64,000 nucleotides of DNA, from NCBI GenBank assembly GCA_013399015.1, contig VWZX01005690.1, forward strand, positions 2,728,001-2,792,000. The letters are read 5' to 3'. Each line of letters opens with the position of its first letter. The first letter of the stretch is position 1. Shown in pieces: positions 49,501 through 63,400 of this stretch. The notes under the pieces were generated by a model. The model ran no database searches and was not told where the DNA came from. It saw only the letters and a program-made list of their open reading frames with translations. Source of the stretch: Galbula dea (taxonomy: Eukaryota; Chordata; Aves; Piciformes; Galbulidae). The position numbers and the translations under genes are program-made.

Positions 49501-51283
49501 TTTTGGCCCTGATGAGTTGTCTAGGAAATTTCTGAGAACCCTTTCCAATTCTGAAATGCTTCTCGAATCACTGTCCCCTGAAGGCATAAGTTCACTGTAT
49601 GGTGCAATCCCTGCTTTTAAATGTGATGCTTAAAACAGGGTTTAAAATTGCCATTGTGCTACGTCTGTAAAGGGAATCCATGGTCCTCCTCCACTGACCA
49701 AACATGGCATTATCCTTGCAGGCTTGATTATGTTTTATCATGCCTGAACATGAATACTTTTTACTGTTTAAATGTGGGACCTGAATCTTCAGTCTGATTT
49801 TCAGTTCTGCTTGCAGAAGGCACAAAAATGTTCCCAGTGAGAAATGATTCAAAGAAAAAGCCCAAGTAACATTATTAGTTGTTAATAGTTGTTAACATGC
49901 TGCAGATACAATGCATGGAAGAGTGAAAAGACAAGCAGCTTCCCAGCTTGTAAAGTGATATAACAAACACTGTCTTTAGTAAGATTTTTGCTTAAAAGAG
50001 GGTAAGAGTCCAAAAACCATCTGAATGTGGCCTGCAGAGTTTTCCTTCAGTCTCCTAGCTGTGGCAAAACCGCTGGTCCTCTATCTCCCACCACCACCTC
50101 CCTTACTGCAATTGGCAGGCTGAGGACACGCAGTGGGGGCAGCTGTGACAGGACACACCATGAGCAGCTACAAGCTCCACCTATGCCAATCTTAGCCCTG
50201 TGGCTGAAATTACTCAAGATGTTGGTATTGCTGGAAAAGCTGGCCTCAGAATTTTCCAGTCCCCTCCTCTCCACTGGCGCCTTTTATCCCCCACGCTAGA
50301 GTTTACCATACCCTCAGGTTGCACTTCTGTGACAAATTAAAGAAATCTGAGTCAGCACAGCCATGGTCTCATCTTAATACTTGGCTCTGGCTCCTTCACT
50401 GCCTCTCTTGTACTACCCCTGGCACTGAGAGTACCAGGAAACCCTACAAAAAGCCCTAATAGATTTCTGCTAAGCCCTTTGAACCAGCTCCGAGTCACTG
50501 GGAACCATCAGTGCTAGCATAAGAGGGGTGGAGATCACAAGAGAGAGGGGGGGAGGGTGGCGACAAAGCTGGTTTAGATTGGTTTAAGATGTTGAGAAAC
50601 CTCATCCTAGTTGCACAAGAACAGCAGAGTGTGGGGCTACTCAGTGAGCTGAATTAATGAAATGATCTACATTTACCAAAAAAAAGAAAATCAAAGCAAA
50701 ACCCCCTCTTCTTGTAATGGGTTGCATTGCTGTGGCTGAAGGGACAGCAAACTACCATGGAATATTTGTTCCTGTGGGGTCACTGTGGCTCTCAGTCCAT
50801 TTCACAAATTTCCTCCAGAACTATGCAGTGGAGGAAGCATGCAAGATTAGAAAAAAAGAAAGTTAGAAGGCTTTTTTTTTAAGCTGGAAGTGTTAGATTC
50901 TGATTTGAGTTGGAGGTACTTAATTATAATATCAAATTTAAATATTCTGTTCAAAGTTACTGAATATACATTGGATACTCTGCACCTCAATCAACAAAAA
51001 TGTGTTGTGCCTTTCAGGAAAGATAATTAACTCTCTTAAATATGTTCACCAGAAATATTGCAATATAAATTATCCCAACAGAGTGGTTTGAACAAATTAA
51101 AACCAGTCTGTTAGAGTGACAGCATGCTTACTTACTTACTTGAGATACAGTAAAGGGCTCTTTAATGTCATTCTAATTGAATCAGCTTCCCCAAATTATT
51201 TTCTACTTTTTATTTTAAAGTCTTCAATTATGTTTTTGTGTCTCATTGAAATAAAATCACATTTCTTCTATGGGATAGAATCT
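46517..51283. other. Intergenic region, no gene recognised
   Basis: About 4.8 kb. It includes a long T-rich tract ending in CAG (about 47190-47259), a segment at 48212-48386 bounded by acceptor- and donor-like sites, and a GC-richer patch (about 50030-50560) with G runs near 50547-50560. No gene was supported. Confidence 0.55.
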
Positions 51284-51410
51284 AGTTGGAGGCCTGTGTC
51301 TAGTGGAGTCCCTCAGGGGTCAATACTGGAATCCTGCTGTGGCAGGGGGGTTGGACTAGATGATCTTTCGAGGCCCCTTCCAACTCCTAACATTCTGTGA
51401 TTCTGTGATA
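51284..51410 (+). mobile_element. CR1 LINE with large internal deletion
   Basis: The first about 48 nt read as CR1 reverse transcriptase coding sequence: the translated motif is WRPVSSGVPQGSIL, matching the conserved SGVPQGS block. At about 51331-51334 it passes directly into the CR1 3' untranslated end (CTGCTGTGGCAGGGGGGTTG, GACTAGATGATCTTTCGAGG, then TTCTGTGATTCTGTGA). The rest of the RT domain and most of the 3' UTR are missing. It is a dead fragment. Confidence 0.88.
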
Positions 51411-53810
51411 TTATTAAATGAGCCATTACCTGCCTTGAAACATTTTTGTGTAAAATATTTATAATTTTGGCAGAATTTGAGACACCAGATTATGATGGCT
51501 ATTTATTTATATGAGGGATGGCAAATGAAGCATACAGCTAATCTTAGTGGCTGAACAAATGTTTCCTTCATCTTTCATTTTGGTCATCTCTACATGAGAC
51601 TAAAGTCTTCTGTTAAAAAGCTACGTTTGTAGTTAAATGGATCTTCTAACATCACACACTTCCCAGGATAAAGAATATAGCAGCATTGTCCTTAGTGATG
51701 TGCTGCATCTTATCCTTTTGCTGTTTATATTTTATTTTTGCTGGTTGCCTATTTATGGATTTTAGCCCTGGTTGTTCAGGGTCATGCATCTTTCCCAGTC
51801 TCATTTATTGTTCCATTAGTACCCACAGCAGATTGCTTTGGTTAGTTTGTGTGTCATTATTTCTTTAGTACAGCCATGCCTTTGTGTTCCTATATATGAC
51901 CTTAAAGCAGAGTTGCCTATCTTTCAGAGAACAGTGTGGTTATAACAGCTTAACTCCCATTGGAGCTGACAGAAGCACTATACAATAGGTGTGGACATAA
52001 AAATTCAAGTAATTTCATGCCTTGCACCTTTTTCTTTAGGAAAAATAGTGGATGGTCAGGGTGTTAGTAGCATCCTTCAAAGAGGCAGCACCATCTACAG
52101 TGAGCAGAAGAGTGATGTGACTGGTTCACACGCTCTGCAAGGATGCCTTCAGGGGTCTAAAAAAAATAGATTTCATCACTGGACACAGCTATGTCCCATA
52201 TCACTTCCCTCATCTGCCCAGATGACTTCAAAGAAACTAATGAATTTCAAAAGTCAGCCTTGTGGCACAGTCAGCTGGAAGTGATGCCTTGTGCTGGTAT
52301 TTATGGTTATATCTGGGAAAAAAAGAAGTCTTTCTGTTCCATGTTCTTAATGAAGCAATAGCTACCCTTCGAGACAGGCCTACAAAGGGCTGTGGGTGCT
52401 GGCTTCAGAATTCCACTTTCTTGTGTGGAGAAAAAAAAAAGAAAGAAGAAATCCTTAGTGGAAGTGAGGGAAAGCATTTTGGTGTTTTGTATTACATACT
52501 ACAGTTTCTTCCCAAACACTCCTCATTATTCTTGTATTCATAGACTGCTTTACAGGAAAAAAACCCTGCAATAGTTAACATCTGAGGAATCCATAGGCTA
52601 TCTTGAGCCAAAGCCCAAAACATAAAACTTATTATGCTAATTTGAATTAATGCATTTTGACAACAACATTCAGAGTTGCAACAGTTTAAGTGGCTTTAAA
52701 TAACAGAGGCTTGTTTTCAGAGTTTCTGAACTTCTTCTCTTCCCAGTGAATTCAGCAAGAAAACAGCACTAGAGAAGTAAAGATTTTCCCCATACTCATC
52801 AGCAGTTCATACTTGGGAGTAAAATTCCCACCCCCAGGTAGCTCACAGTCTGTGCTTTAAACTTTTAAAATACTGGATAGAAATCACACTGGATAAGCTA
52901 AACTACCAAAGCTTCAGGACAAGACCTTAACAGCCATGGACAGATCCCAAACCAAGAAATACATATGTTGCAGGTGTCACAGCTTGGTAGCTGTGCTCTC
53001 TCCCACTCTATTGAGATGATTTGTTGGATAACAAAGAAGTGCTTGTTCTGGAGAGTTGTGCTATGGAAAGACAGTACCAGAATCAATGGAGAGCCAGTCA
53101 TTTACTTGATCTTCCTTTATTATTGCAATATTAAACAGGATCTTCATTATCTCTTTGATGTGTTTTTTCTGTGGCTGAGTATGGCATCTCTAGAGCTAAG
53201 ACAGTGGTGCCAGCTACCACAGTAGGCCTCAAATGCATATACTTCCTGGGAATTATCCTTATCCTGTTTGACATAAAATTATCATTATTAATTTTCATTC
53301 TTAATCTTTGTATTATTATAATTATGAATTTTTAAGAGTATGAATACCATTTTTTCAGTGGTGCTGCCCTGAAATACAAAAGAGTTTTAAAAATTTACTC
53401 TGGTAGAAAGTTATCTTAAGGCACAATAAAACATATCTAATTTTCTATTATATTGTTGTATTTTGCTTTTAAATCCTACTTAATGGCAGTTCTTGAGATT
53501 TATTCTTAGATTTTTTTGATTAGAGAAAACCAAGACAAGATGGTAGCACTCAGTTTCACAATGCAAAGCCAAAACTCTGCCAGCCACAGCAGCATGAGCT
53601 TTTCCAAATTTACCTTTTAAAGTGCTTGAGAATATGCAGAGAAGACTGTAGTCTCTGAAGTTCAACAAGAAAGGCAGTTGCCTTAACCAAAATTCCTTAT
53701 GCTGCTTGTGAAATCAGAGGTTAAGATGCTAATTTGCCAGAAGGGGAAGTTGGGATCTCTGTTTCATAAGTAAGCTACCTTTGATTTAACTGAACTGAAA
53801 TCTGAAATCA

Positions 53811-53838
53811 TAATAACAATAATAATAATAATAATAAT
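53811..53838. repeat. (AAT)n microsatellite
   Basis: Nine or so TAA units with one interruption (AAC). Likely length-variable. Confidence 0.85.
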
Positions 53839-56800
53839 GGTGTTCTAAATAAAAGGAAATTTGCAGCAGGACCCTTTGAGACTGTGCTGTGCATCATTGT
53901 ACATGGGCATGTAGCTGAGTATGAGTGTATGCCTGCATGCACTCTGAAATAGGGAAGTGTTTGGAAACAATCTTCACATGTAATGCTTTTTATGGTGCTT
54001 AAATATTTATTTCTAGTGAGGCTGACTGTGTTCTCTACCTGCAGTTATAACCCTAAAAGGTTACAAGGGTAAAAAAACCACACATGCAGTATGTTTTCCA
54101 TGGTGCTTTGGCCCAGAGGCCTCTGTTACCTGCTGCAGCTTTCACTGATGATGACTAAATCTCACTGCTAATTCTGATAGGTTAACTTGAATAAAAGGGT
54201 CAGAATCTCACCCCTAGCAGAAAATGCCTTCACTGAACTGTTCAGTTTTGTATTGCACATGAGCTGCAGTGATATTTTTCTAAAAATCCTTTGTCGGAGT
54301 ATGCATATTATGCATCATACTTCACATCTTGAATTTTGGTCTCCAACGTATGGCATATGTTTTGCTTCAGAGGAGGAGGAAAGTAGTTGACAAAGTTTAG
54401 AGGTTAGCTGCCAAACTTTGGTTTTAGTTAAATCACTAAAAAAGGAATTCTTTCTAGATTTTCCTCACAAGTGTTTTGGAGTGGGTTGTCAAAAGGTACT
54501 GTAAGGTGCTGTAATGCATTTTTTTGGTTCTGGTTTGGTGTTCCCCTCTCAGTGGATGATCATCTTTCCTTCACATTGCAAAGCCTGAAAGGTCTTTAAG
54601 ATCTTCCATTCCTGCAACACCACTGTGTCCCAAAACTGTGTGTCCTATGGCTTCTGTTTCTGATTTTGGTAGCAGAAGTAACACGAACAGTTCTTGATGA
54701 CTGATTTTTGCCAGAAAATAAAAGTAAACCAGAGCTGTTTAATATTACTACACAGCTACTACTCAAAGATAATATAAAACAACACTTAATAGTCAGTGAA
54801 ATATTCTTAGCACTAGAAAACATTAACATCGTTAACATTAGTACCTGTTTAAGTGAAAGGTCTGGGAAGCAATGATAATCCATTTATTAAAAAAATCACT
54901 GTTAATCAAAAAAAAGATATGTGAATTTTATGAATGCCTCTCTCAAAGTCAGAAAAAAAATACATTAAGATGAGATATTAAGATATTTTATTTTTAACTG
55001 GAAATTGTTATTAGTTTGGTGTCTGCATCCTGAATATAATGTCTATATTCTCCACAAAGGATTTTTTGCATTTTCTTGGGCAATTTTCTACTTTTTTACA
55101 CATGACCTAATACTGTATCCCTTGTTTCAGGGAGTGGTATCTAGTCATATAAATAGCTAGGATTAACTGCATGCCTAAATACTGAAGTGGAAATACTTGC
55201 ATAAGGAGCTACCACTCAGTGGGAATAAAACAGAATTGGGTGTAGAATTATTACTTATTAGGCAGAATTACTTGACCACCCAAATGAAGTCCCTGAGGCA
55301 GTATCTGAATGCTAGCAGTGAAAAAAAAGAGATGACACTCTTATAAGTGGCCTTTACAGTTGATTTTTTCTTTAGTCTTGTTCTGGCCAGTTTTTTACAG
55401 TTTATTAAGGATTAAGAAGAGAACATTTGAACTTAATTAGTGATGCAAGATAATACATCTAATTATAGTATGAAGAGAACGGGAAATATCTTGGTACATA
55501 CAAGTGGCTGTATTTATTACCACAGTAATTAACCCACATACAAAAAGACTTTTAAACCCAAATTCTTGACTCTAGTGACAAATTTGGATAGCATTCTTAA
55601 ACTATAAGGACCCCACTGGCGCCACCCGACTTCCTCTGAAGTCAATGGAAATTTTGCCTGCAACTTCAGTCGAGGTAAACAATGAGATAGTTTGGAAAAC
55701 AAAATTAAATAGTCACCATCAGTGAGTCATGAAATCTGGAATCAAACTCCAAGGGAGACTGTGTGTCCTTCAGTCTCTATGTAAGTTCACAAAGCAGACT
55801 TTTTTCCTTTCTTTTCTAGGAAAATGCTGAGATGGAGAGCAGTGTGAGTATGAGAACCACTAGGCAAACGTCCACCCTGTTGTACCCAGAGCTCTGATTC
55901 TGCATTCCAGCCTTTTTGAGCCTAATGTGTCTCATGTATGGCCAGAGATGTGAGTATTCAAAATCTAGAATGGTGCAGAGGTCTGGTAAATCTTATCCAT
56001 GGTTGTCTAAATTGTATCTCTCTTGTATTAATAGAGCTAAGAACACATTTTACAGTTTTTATACTGTAAATATTTTTCCAAGTAGTTTTTTAGCAACCTG
56101 AACACTGAAAAACTGTGGTTTGTAAAATGTTGAGAGTATTCCTTGGAATAAGTATGCACATAGAACATGGGATTACAGCAATTAGTGACAACATTATCTT
56201 TCAGAGCTAGAGATCCTTTATTTGTGAGGTATCATGAGAAAACTTTTTCCTACACAAGATCCTTTGTTACTTAAAGAGTGAAAAACACATCAGGATAAAA
56301 GATAGGAGAATACATGACTGGCATGGAGTTAAATCCCCTGTGAAAGTAGTATGGGAAGGGCCACTTCAATAATTGCACAATTGTGCAAATAAGGATTTCA
56401 TCCACTCTTCTGCCATAGTTTCTCAGAGTACAACAGTGGCTCAGTTTGAACATATTGTGCATATATCTGAGTTCTGCACACTGGCTGTCAAAGCTCTCTC
56501 TTCAGACAAAGCCTTACTGTTTATTAAAATGTTTCATAAGTCCTTGTTGTGGTAGCAACAAACTTCTTCTCCCCACCAAAGCCAGATCCCATTCCCAGCA
56601 CAATTTGGAATGTATGTCCTTGTTAATTTAAAGTACAGAATAGCCTTTTTGTGGTCTGTGCTGAAAAATCATTCTAAATGTGATGTCTTCTCCCTAAGCT
56701 TAAATGGGCCATGGTGTTTTGTGTCAAAATAAAAGCATACACTGACCCTGACTCTCTACTCTGGCCAAGCCATTTCTGATCTACAAGTGGAGAAGAATGT

Positions 56801-57436
56801 AGAAAGAAAGAATGTTTTAGTCTACCTCTTAGTCTCCCCTTTTCTTGCCTGTAATATAGGTAAGAACAACCTTATTTGGAGCTTAACTAAATTTCGCAGA
56901 ATCAGAATTGCTACAGAAGATGTAGTATAGCAGATTTAACCCTCACATTTTCTAAGTTTTACTCTTTTAAGTAAAAATTGTAAACATTTGGGTTCAGGTA
57001 GTTATTTAGTCATAAGTTTTCAGTAACTACTTACCCATGACTCTGAAGAATATTTGCATCATTCTGATTGCCTGAAATCCGTGGTATTATTTCTACTAAC
57101 AGTCATTAGTTATATTAACCGATGAATATTAGACTTAAAAGCTTTTATTCATTGGTAAACTAAGGTTATTCACGTATAAAATTGTGTTGCAGGGTATCAG
57201 ACTAGATAGTAGAGTGGCTAAAATTACTTTTATTTATTGTTGGTAAACAAGACCACAAGTCATTATTGAATCACAGCTCACTGACTCCCTTACTGTTTAC
57301 TAAGGGAACTATAATTACCACTCCACCCCCTGGGTTAAACAGGTCCCTTACTGGTAAAGAAGTGGTATGTATAATCTCTTGGGTAAATGGCATTATAATT
57401 TTAATGTTAGAAACATGTTCATGGTATTTAAAATAA

Positions 57437-57483
57437 TTTAGTTTTCCTAAGAAAACAATATTTAGTTTTCCTAAGAAAACAAT
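57437..57483. repeat. Exact 24-bp tandem duplication with a hairpin in each unit
   Basis: The unit TTTAGTTTTCCTAAGAAAAC plus AATA occurs twice head to tail (57437-57460, 57461-57483, the second lacking its last base). Each unit holds the inverted repeat GTTTTC-CTAA-GAAAAC. Confidence 0.9.
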
Positions 57484-60400
57484 CTAGATTCTTGATTTCA
57501 CTGTTTTCTATTCTTCTGATCCAGAGCAATTCTGTAGGTGTCTGGGACTGCATCATATTATCATGTAATTTCCTTGAGATTAGGACTCAAGACAGTACAA
57601 CTTCCTTTTTTGGAGGGATGTGGGAATGAGGTGGGAAAAAGGACAAATAAATGCCCTCAGTGACCCATACCATATGTTTTAGAACAAAGACTTAAACAAC
57701 ATGATATTGCACAGCAGGATAAAGAACTGAAGATATAACAATAAAGTGCATCTTGGATAAATACACAAACCAAATGAGTCTTCTTTTTCTTCCAAAAAAT
57801 AGCATGTTAAACATATATATATAAACCAGAATTTTTCTTCTGAAAAACCTCAAACCTCAATGCAAGCACATTCCAAAATAGCCCCTGGAGTGAACAGCCC
57901 AACATAAACAACAATGGCCCACAAAAAGCGTTTTTGGACCGTTGATGAACTTTCCATTTTTCTTCAAACTGACAGCTCAGGAGAGCTTCCAAGTGCGTGG
58001 GTACGTGCAGCATATCAGTTAATGCAGGAGTGGTGTCATATATCCCATCAAAATGAGAACGTAGAAACATAAGCTCCCTATAGTCACTGATGAGGCTGTA
58101 TGGAAAATGTCCATTACTGAAAGTTTACCACATCTCAGCACAGCTTAATCCCTCTCCAGCAGTGCCATGACCTTCCAGTACAGCAAATGAGGTACTGCTC
58201 ACTGGTATGTGGTGAACTGCCACAAGGCATAAGGGAAGACTACCTACAGGTGGTTTTCTCTTTTCACATCATATATCTCAAATGTGGAATCATTGTCTGC
58301 TATTTGTTTTTATGCCAAGATGGGGTTTTTTTGATTGAAACTAAGAGTTTTCACCAACACGTTTTGCCTCTGCCTTGCAGAAGTCAGTTCATCTCACCCA
58401 TTTTACTTGGACGGCTTGATCATCTGAGTGTTTAACACTTGCCACTCTGCTGAACTGGGATTTCTTTGACTGTCTGGTTTTTTCCTCCTTCTTTTAGTAA
58501 TATTCCAGGACAGAGGTGAGTGTACATATGTATGAGTAAGTTCTTGGGCAAACTGGGTGTGGGAAGAATGCAGACTCTCCATCTCCAGAGCAAAATGGTG
58601 TTTTGGTTTTAGTAGTTTTCCTCTTAGAGACAAATGAAATTCTAGTTCACTGAGTGCCCTTCCTGCCCAGTGAACCATGACCTAACAACACTACTCCTCA
58701 CCCTCTTAATGTGGAGGGTGCTGAGAAGGCATATCTGAGAAGGTTTTGACTTTGTTTTGGGCTTTTGTTTGGGGATCCAGTCACTACTGCCACAGTTTCT
58801 TCTTTCACTTTGTGCTTGTTTTCCTCCTGAATTTTGTATGGCCAGAGGAGGGAGAGGTAGGGAGAAAAGAAGACCTGAGTACCCAGAAAACATTTAATAA
58901 GTCACTACAGCTTTGTTTTCTGCATTGTGTACACACAAACACCTATGAAATGAGAACCTGTTGGGCACATACCACCAAGAGAATCTCCTGCTCAGCATAT
59001 AAATATCAAAACCGAGGTCCCTTTAAATTCAGTTTCTAGGCTTAAAGGAAAACTCCATAAATGGTCTGTTTCACAATCATTTAACATCTTTCCCTGCAAA
59101 AAAACCTCACATGATATGCTGCTTTTCTTTTTTGTTATGATGAACAAAGGAAACTTTTGTGCAAATGTGATTTAATTATTTTTTGTGAGCATTTTCCAGC
59201 AAATTCCTCGTATTTGGGAAGCCTTGTCAGCCGGTATGAAAATACTGTCTGAAGAGAATATTTACTGATGAATTAATAAATTAAATGCAGTCAGCAAAGT
59301 TTCAGCCTAATGGGAATTTGAGGTCATAAAGTGACATTGAAATCCGAGCATACCTTTAACTGATGTGCTGCAAGAGTTATGTACATGTCCAAAATATGCA
59401 GCATAAAAAGACTTCATGCTGCCTCTTCTCTTTTCCATTTACTGATTTAGTTCTGATGACTGGCATGATTATGACATCCCTGCTTTACCCTGCCAGGTAC
59501 CAGTCATTCTTCCTCCACACTGGTGACCGTGCCTATTCAAACAGAGATCCATGTACTCCACTGTAATTAATGATGACAGATCTTCAAAGAGAAGGAGGGC
59601 CTGGAGGATGGGCTGGTCTACTGTCTTTGACTGTTAAGCCTTTTAGCTTATTTAATCAGGACATGTTTTTCCACCTACATATCTATCAGAGGAGTGAGTC
59701 ATGCTCACATGCATGTCCATAACACTGCCTAGGTAAGCCATCTCATTTAAGATCAGTATGGCAAGGCATATATAGAATTTTTCAGATTGCAGATGCAGGA
59801 ATACAAGCCTTGATTATTATAACAATATAATTTTCGACATCTCTCTGTATGTCTTGTACTAAGAGAAAGACTGAGGCTTTTGGTGTTACTACAGATATCA
59901 CCAGACAGTAAAGAGCATGGATACCTCCTGCTATGTCAAAATGAAAAAGAAAGAACAACTCACTGCTTTACCAGCTCAGAGCCAACCTCGTATTTCTAGG
60001 AACTGAAAATGTCTAAATATACACCTGTCAAGACCATATGTTCCTAACACATGTTGCCTCTCCATCTAGCTGCCAAAAACCATGTCTGTGTTTGACTCTA
60101 AGAGGTGCTGAGTAGTGTCTTTAAGGTCTAAAGTGTCTCTATGAAATGTTGAGGATAATAGTGTTGCCAGGTCCCAAGACAATACAGAATAAAGTCCTGT
60201 CAGCTGGACATTCTTCTGTCAAAGTCACTGGGAAAGCAGATTGTGATTTAGGTAGCAGAGCAGTAATCTGCAAATTTGCCATCTCTCTCTAAACCAGAAA
60301 ATTTCACCCTGGTGACACTATGTTAGGTAAACATAACATTTAACTTATCTCAATGACAGTGTTTCCGTATCTTGGTTTGAAACTTAAGGTTGCCAGTGCT

Positions 60401-63400
60401 TTGTCAGTTGTACAGAACCATGGGAAGGGAGTTGAAGAACATTGCAAATATTTACTGTAGGCTTTACTAGCAATTAAACTTTATATTATGTCCTTTTTTC
60501 TGAGTAACATCAGATTATAAAGAGCCTACATGTCCATTCTCCCACTGCAAGAGATACAGAGTATCGTTGTTTCAGCTCCGTCGATTTTATGCATATGTAG
60601 GCTATGACTTAGATAGAGGTTGTGAAAACAGACAGAGGGAATCCATTCTTTCCCAGGAATGTCATCCTGCATTGCAATGCCTGCCTTACAGAGAGCCTTT
60701 CTGTCTCAAGAGTTAAATTCCTGTTACAGACATGAAAGCAGAAAATAAACTTTCCTGCGTGCAATGGCTTTCCTAAAAGTCTGGCATCCCTAACAACAAA
60801 CAGTGCAGCATTTCTTCAAGGACTGGAATCATGCCCATACTTTATGAAATTTTGTAATATGATTGCTAACACCATTAGGTGATAGGAGCATCAGGAGAAC
60901 TGTGTTCAAGACTTTTTATAATTTTATACCTTAGATTTAAATGGAATTCTTTTTAATCAGAAGCTATCTAGACTCTAGAGGCATTATGGACAAAGTGAAA
61001 GGTTTCTTGAGTGAGGTAAAATTTATGTTCATCATCTCTGAGAACACAACAGCAGATCTCCATTGTGGTGGATGATTAGGATGAGGAAGGGAACAACACT
61101 TGGAAGAAATAAGATTATTTCTAGAGTCTTGTGCAAGAAATAGAAATGGAAAGGCAAAGCCAAAGGAGTCCTGTCTCCCCTCCTCTGAGATCAAAGACAC
61201 GGGGCTTTGAACAAGCTAAGAACACACCAGCCAATAGCACAGCATAGCTGTAGAGAAAAGTCTGCTGCCCTTTCCTCTCCACTGCTCCGGCACAACATAT
61301 TGCCAATGCCTATGTGTCTGCACCTTGTAAGGAGAGGTGGGCACCGTCCTACCTTGTCACTTACCACAAAACCCACAAAGTTTTACTCCAAGGAATGTTC
61401 TTTCAGAAGATGCAGTGTCACTAGTTACAGCATTCAGAACTTTTAATCTAAGAATAGGCAAGGTAACAGAGGTTTGTCCTAGCCAAAAAGAATCAGTGTA
61501 TTTTTCATGTCATCTATCAGCTTAGGTCTGCCCGCTTCACCACACAAATACATTCAGTAAAACACAGCTTGTTCATTTACTTTCTTTAGAATTATTCTCA
61601 GCTATTAGTGATAGCAAACACAATTTTTTTTGCCTTATTAAATTACAGCTGCTGCTTGGGGTCTTAAAATATAGATGGCTTGACTGTTCAGAAGTGAAAT
61701 GGCACATTATCTACTGAGAGATCTTAATATATATATTTAGAACAAATTATCTTTGAAAATAAGCCATGTAATAGAAGAGTATTATTTGTAATTTCCACTA
61801 TGGTTTATTTTCTTAGAGTCAGACCTGAAAGCATCTTGCTTTATTATAGATATGTAAATTTCCAGTGATGCTTGCAATGGGACGGAAAAAAAAAAATCTC
61901 TCAGAACTCTTTCAGCAGTGGTACCTTCTGTTTACAGGTCCAACAAATACCTTGTTTTTATTCTGCTTTGCATACTTGTGTAGGGACCCTAAAGAAGGAA
62001 CTTTTTGTTGGGAATAAAGATGTGCTCTAGATAGAGAGATAGATGAAGAGATCATACAGTACTGTTAGCACAACCTAGTCATAGTGGTTGCACACAGTTC
62101 CTCCCCCACTAGAACTTCAGGACTGGCATTTTCCATGCTATGCACTACCTAGCTCTCATCTATTTTTCTAGATGTATACGTGCTTGAACTGATTACCAGC
62201 ATACAGAAATGTAAAATTCCTTTCTGTGAGGCTATATCCTAATAAGAGAGGCTAAAATTTTAACATTTGCAGTGACATGTCATATATTTACATTTTGTAT
62301 GAATTTGAAATCTATGACTTTGAAACTTATATTCCTGAGAGAACAGTTTGATTCCAAAGAGTGGTCTCTCTGTAAATAATACAGAGATTCTTTCCACTTA
62401 CCTGGTCCCATCTTCTCCCTATCACTCCAACATCTGTTTTTCCTCACAAAATCTGTTGTCATTTATGCTTACATTCTCAAATTTATCCAGTTATAATAGT
62501 ATAACCACGTAATATAATAGTATCCAGCCATGGTACATCCATTGGAAAGTTTTTTGTGAGAAAATACAAATTTTCAGTGGAGCAGAGAAATGAAAAACAC
62601 AAGCTCACTTCAAAGAAAGTAGGTTTTTATTTTGTTTTGTCAGCTATGCATACCTACTAGTACATTTAGTGGCTTATCTTCTAATTTTTATTGTCTGTCA
62701 TTAGAATGACCTGTTTAGTGAACAAGCATTTAATTATTCCCAAAGTTACTCCAAAGTTACTTCAAAGAACACTGAATGCTCTAGTATTCAATGGGAAAGC
62801 TGAAAGTACTTAGGGGAAGGCACATCTTGGCTTAAAAAAAAAAGGAATTTGAATAAATATCTATTTGCTGCTTGCCTTCCCTTTGGTTCTGGATGAAAAA
62901 AATTGTGTTATTTTGCTCAAGGAGAAAATCATATAGGTTTGGTAAACTCAAAAAGGGAGATCTAAAATTGACTGGGAAAAAAAGAAAAAAGATTAATTTG
63001 AATAGATTTTTTTGGTGAATGAGGAGTTTCAGTCTAAATTTAGCATTTTATTCAGAAGCATCCTGCTCTTCTATAAACGACTGAGACTGTGTACACACAG
63101 ACTTTCCTGAATGTGATGTTTATTTGCAGATGCCAAGATGTCCTTCGAACAAATATCTAACCCAATATTATAGAAAGTGGATGCAAAAACTAACTCCTGC
63201 TGTCAAGGACAGCCAGCTGGCCCCCATATGTTCAAGCTAGAGAGAGATTCAGGCTTGAGAGAAGCTGGTGGGTAGTCCATCCTTATGAATTGCAAAGGCT
63301 GTGAACATCTTCAAAATTCCTCTGAGACAGCTTTTGTTTAGCAATTAGAAAGTTTAAGGTTTCTGCTTCCGTCTGAGTTTAATATGCCCACGAAGTAACT

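Noticed and set aside
51116..51400. 94-codon frame containing a reverse transcriptase motif
   Set aside because: The RT motif comes from the internally deleted CR1; the first part of the frame is unrelated flanking sequence, so no functional RT is present.
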